A DNA stretch of 42,207 nt from NCBI GenBank assembly GCA_039024315.1, contig JBCCQN010000048.1:1-42207 (forward strand), written 5' to 3'. Shown here piece by piece: positions 41,417 through 42,207 of this stretch (positions within the stretch are counted from its first letter, which is position 1; each line of letters starts with the position of its first letter). A program made the translations under genes and the position numbers. The notes under the pieces were generated by a model, which saw only the letters and a program-made list of their open reading frames with translations, was not told where the DNA came from and did no database searches. This stretch comes from JBCAWW01 sp039024315. Lineage in GTDB: Bacteria; Bacteroidota; Bacteroidia; J057.

Positions 41417-41436
41417 TAAAAACCTAAATTTACAGC

Positions 41437-42207
41437 ATGAAGGAATTAGCCGCCCAAATTCTCGCTATGCCTAAATTTGAGTTGCACGTCCATATGGAAG
41501 GTGCGACGGAGGCAGAAACCTTTTTCCGTCTCGCCCAGCGCAACAATATGCCTTTGCCTATTCCTGAGCAAGATCTGGCGAGCTGGCAGAAGTATTTTGA
41601 GTTTCAAAACTTCCCCCACTTTATTGAGGTCTATGTGAGCGCGGTTTCTCTGCTGCGTTCAGCAGAAGATTATGCTTTTCTAATCGAAGAGTTTTACCGT
41701 CATCAAGCGGCCCAAAACATCGTCTATACCGAGGCTTTCCTAAGTGCTACCTATTTGGTGGACAAATTTGATCAAGAAGAAATCCTAGAAGCCATTGCTC
41801 GCGGTATGGAAGCGGGTAAGCGCAAATATGGCGGGGAAATTCGCTTCATCCCAGACATCGCACGCCAAGAGCCCGAATCCCAAAGAGATGTCTTAGAACT
41901 GGTCAAAAAAGGCTACGACCAAGGACTTTTTCTGGGCTTAGGATTAGGAGGATTAGAAATTGGCTTTCCTCCGGAGATGTTTGATGAAGTTTATTGCGAG
42001 GCCCGAGAGCATGGGATGAAAGTGGTAGCGCATGCCGGAGAAGGCGATGGTCCTGAGAGTATTTGGGGAGCCTTGAATAGCCTGCAAGCAGAACGAATCG
42101 GTCATGGGGTGCGCTCTATCGAAGATGATAAACTCCTCGCTCATCTCGCCGAAAAACAAATCCCAATTGAAGTCTCTCCTACCAGTAATTATTGCCTCGG
42201 CATCGTC
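41437..42207 (+). CDS. add: Adenosine deaminase family enzyme, 3' end outside window
   Basis: 257 codons to the window edge. Metal-binding HxH is H17/H19 in FELHVHMEGAT. HAGE (H199, catalytic E202) and GHGVRS (H223) follow, and SPTSN corresponds to the family CPTSN. The final Asp metal ligand is beyond the edge. The family deaminates adenosine to inosine with zinc; some members instead deaminate aminodeoxyfutalosine in the futalosine pathway, a thinkable role since mqnC is 11 kb away. Its own start is preceded by a mini-hairpin repeat at 41399-41416, 21 nt before the ATG. Confidence 0.9.
   Translation, partial: MKELAAQILAMPKFELHVHMEGATEAETFFRLAQRNNMPLPIPEQDLASWQKYFEFQNFPHFIEVYVSAVSLLRSAEDYAFLIEEFYRHQAAQNIVYTEAFLSATYLVDKFDQEEILEAIARGMEAGKRKYGGEIRFIPDIARQEPESQRDVLELVKKGYDQGLFLGLGLGGLEIGFPPEMFDEVYCEAREHGMKVVAHAGEGDGPESIWGALNSLQAERIGHGVRSIEDDKLLAHLAEKQIPIEVSPTSNYCLGIV

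Overview
The window looks like a chromosomal segment of a Bacteroidota bacterium, most likely of the Saprospiria (Saprospira/Lewinella/Haliscomenobacter type). The evidence is gene content: type IX secretion (T9SS) C-terminal sorting domains, a giant PKD-repeat adhesin-like protein, an AraC-type regulator with a membrane-embedded N-terminus, a Bacteroidota-style arginine cluster (GNAT-argG-argC-argD), menaquinone synthesis by the futalosine route (mqnC), a Y_Y_Y propeller sensor kinase and an exported TPR-CHAT protein. No rRNA, tRNA, CRISPR array or phage module was seen. The taxonomic call is an inference.

Layout. 1-5622 (minus) is the N-terminal 1874 codons of a secreted protein with 22 visible PKD repeats; its 3' end lies outside the window. 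6063-15915 (minus) is a tightly packed run: a propeller/histidine kinase/receiver/nucleotidyl cyclase fusion, then a T9SS-sorted protein (4-base overlap), rarA, and a LamG plus PNGase F-like T9SS enzyme, ending at a hairpin. A small orphan gene (15999-16388, plus) diverges from the kinase. 16393-20502 (minus) is the arginine operon behind a leader with an attenuator-like hairpin. An AraC-type regulator (minus) diverges from a plus-strand ABC transporter/FtsX permease/serine hydrolase/amine oxidase series (22039-28324).

28395-29599 (minus) is a partly AT-rich two-gene island. Its first gene carries what I read as an effector-associated domain (EAD11 type), known from NTP-dependent conflict systems, but with no effector fused. 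mqnC follows (29834-30973, minus, with its own terminator). 31220-35807 (plus) is an operon of two exported, C-terminally membrane-anchored proteins: a PKD-like surface protein and a TPR-CHAT peptidase. 36012-38483 is an AAA ATPase/serine hydrolase pair. 38589-40180 is an IS4-family insertion sequence with long imperfect inverted repeats. A Tat-exported Gfo/Idh/MocA oxidoreductase (minus) and the start of an adenosine deaminase-family gene (plus, cut by the window end) close the segment.

The most unexpected structure is not a gene. About 20 copies of a roughly 18-nt element, AAGCGTT followed by a tiny hairpin with a GAA or GCA loop, are scattered on both strands, inside and between genes, from about 9.6 kb to 41.4 kb. 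The stems differ between copies but stay base-paired (CCGC/GCGG, CTCC/GGAG, CTGC/GCAG, CGGC/GCCG, CAGC/GCTG, TCCC/GGGA), which implies selection or copying at the structure level. The other leads are the EAD island with its mutually exclusive hairpins at the gene junction, and the kinase-receiver-cyclase fusion.
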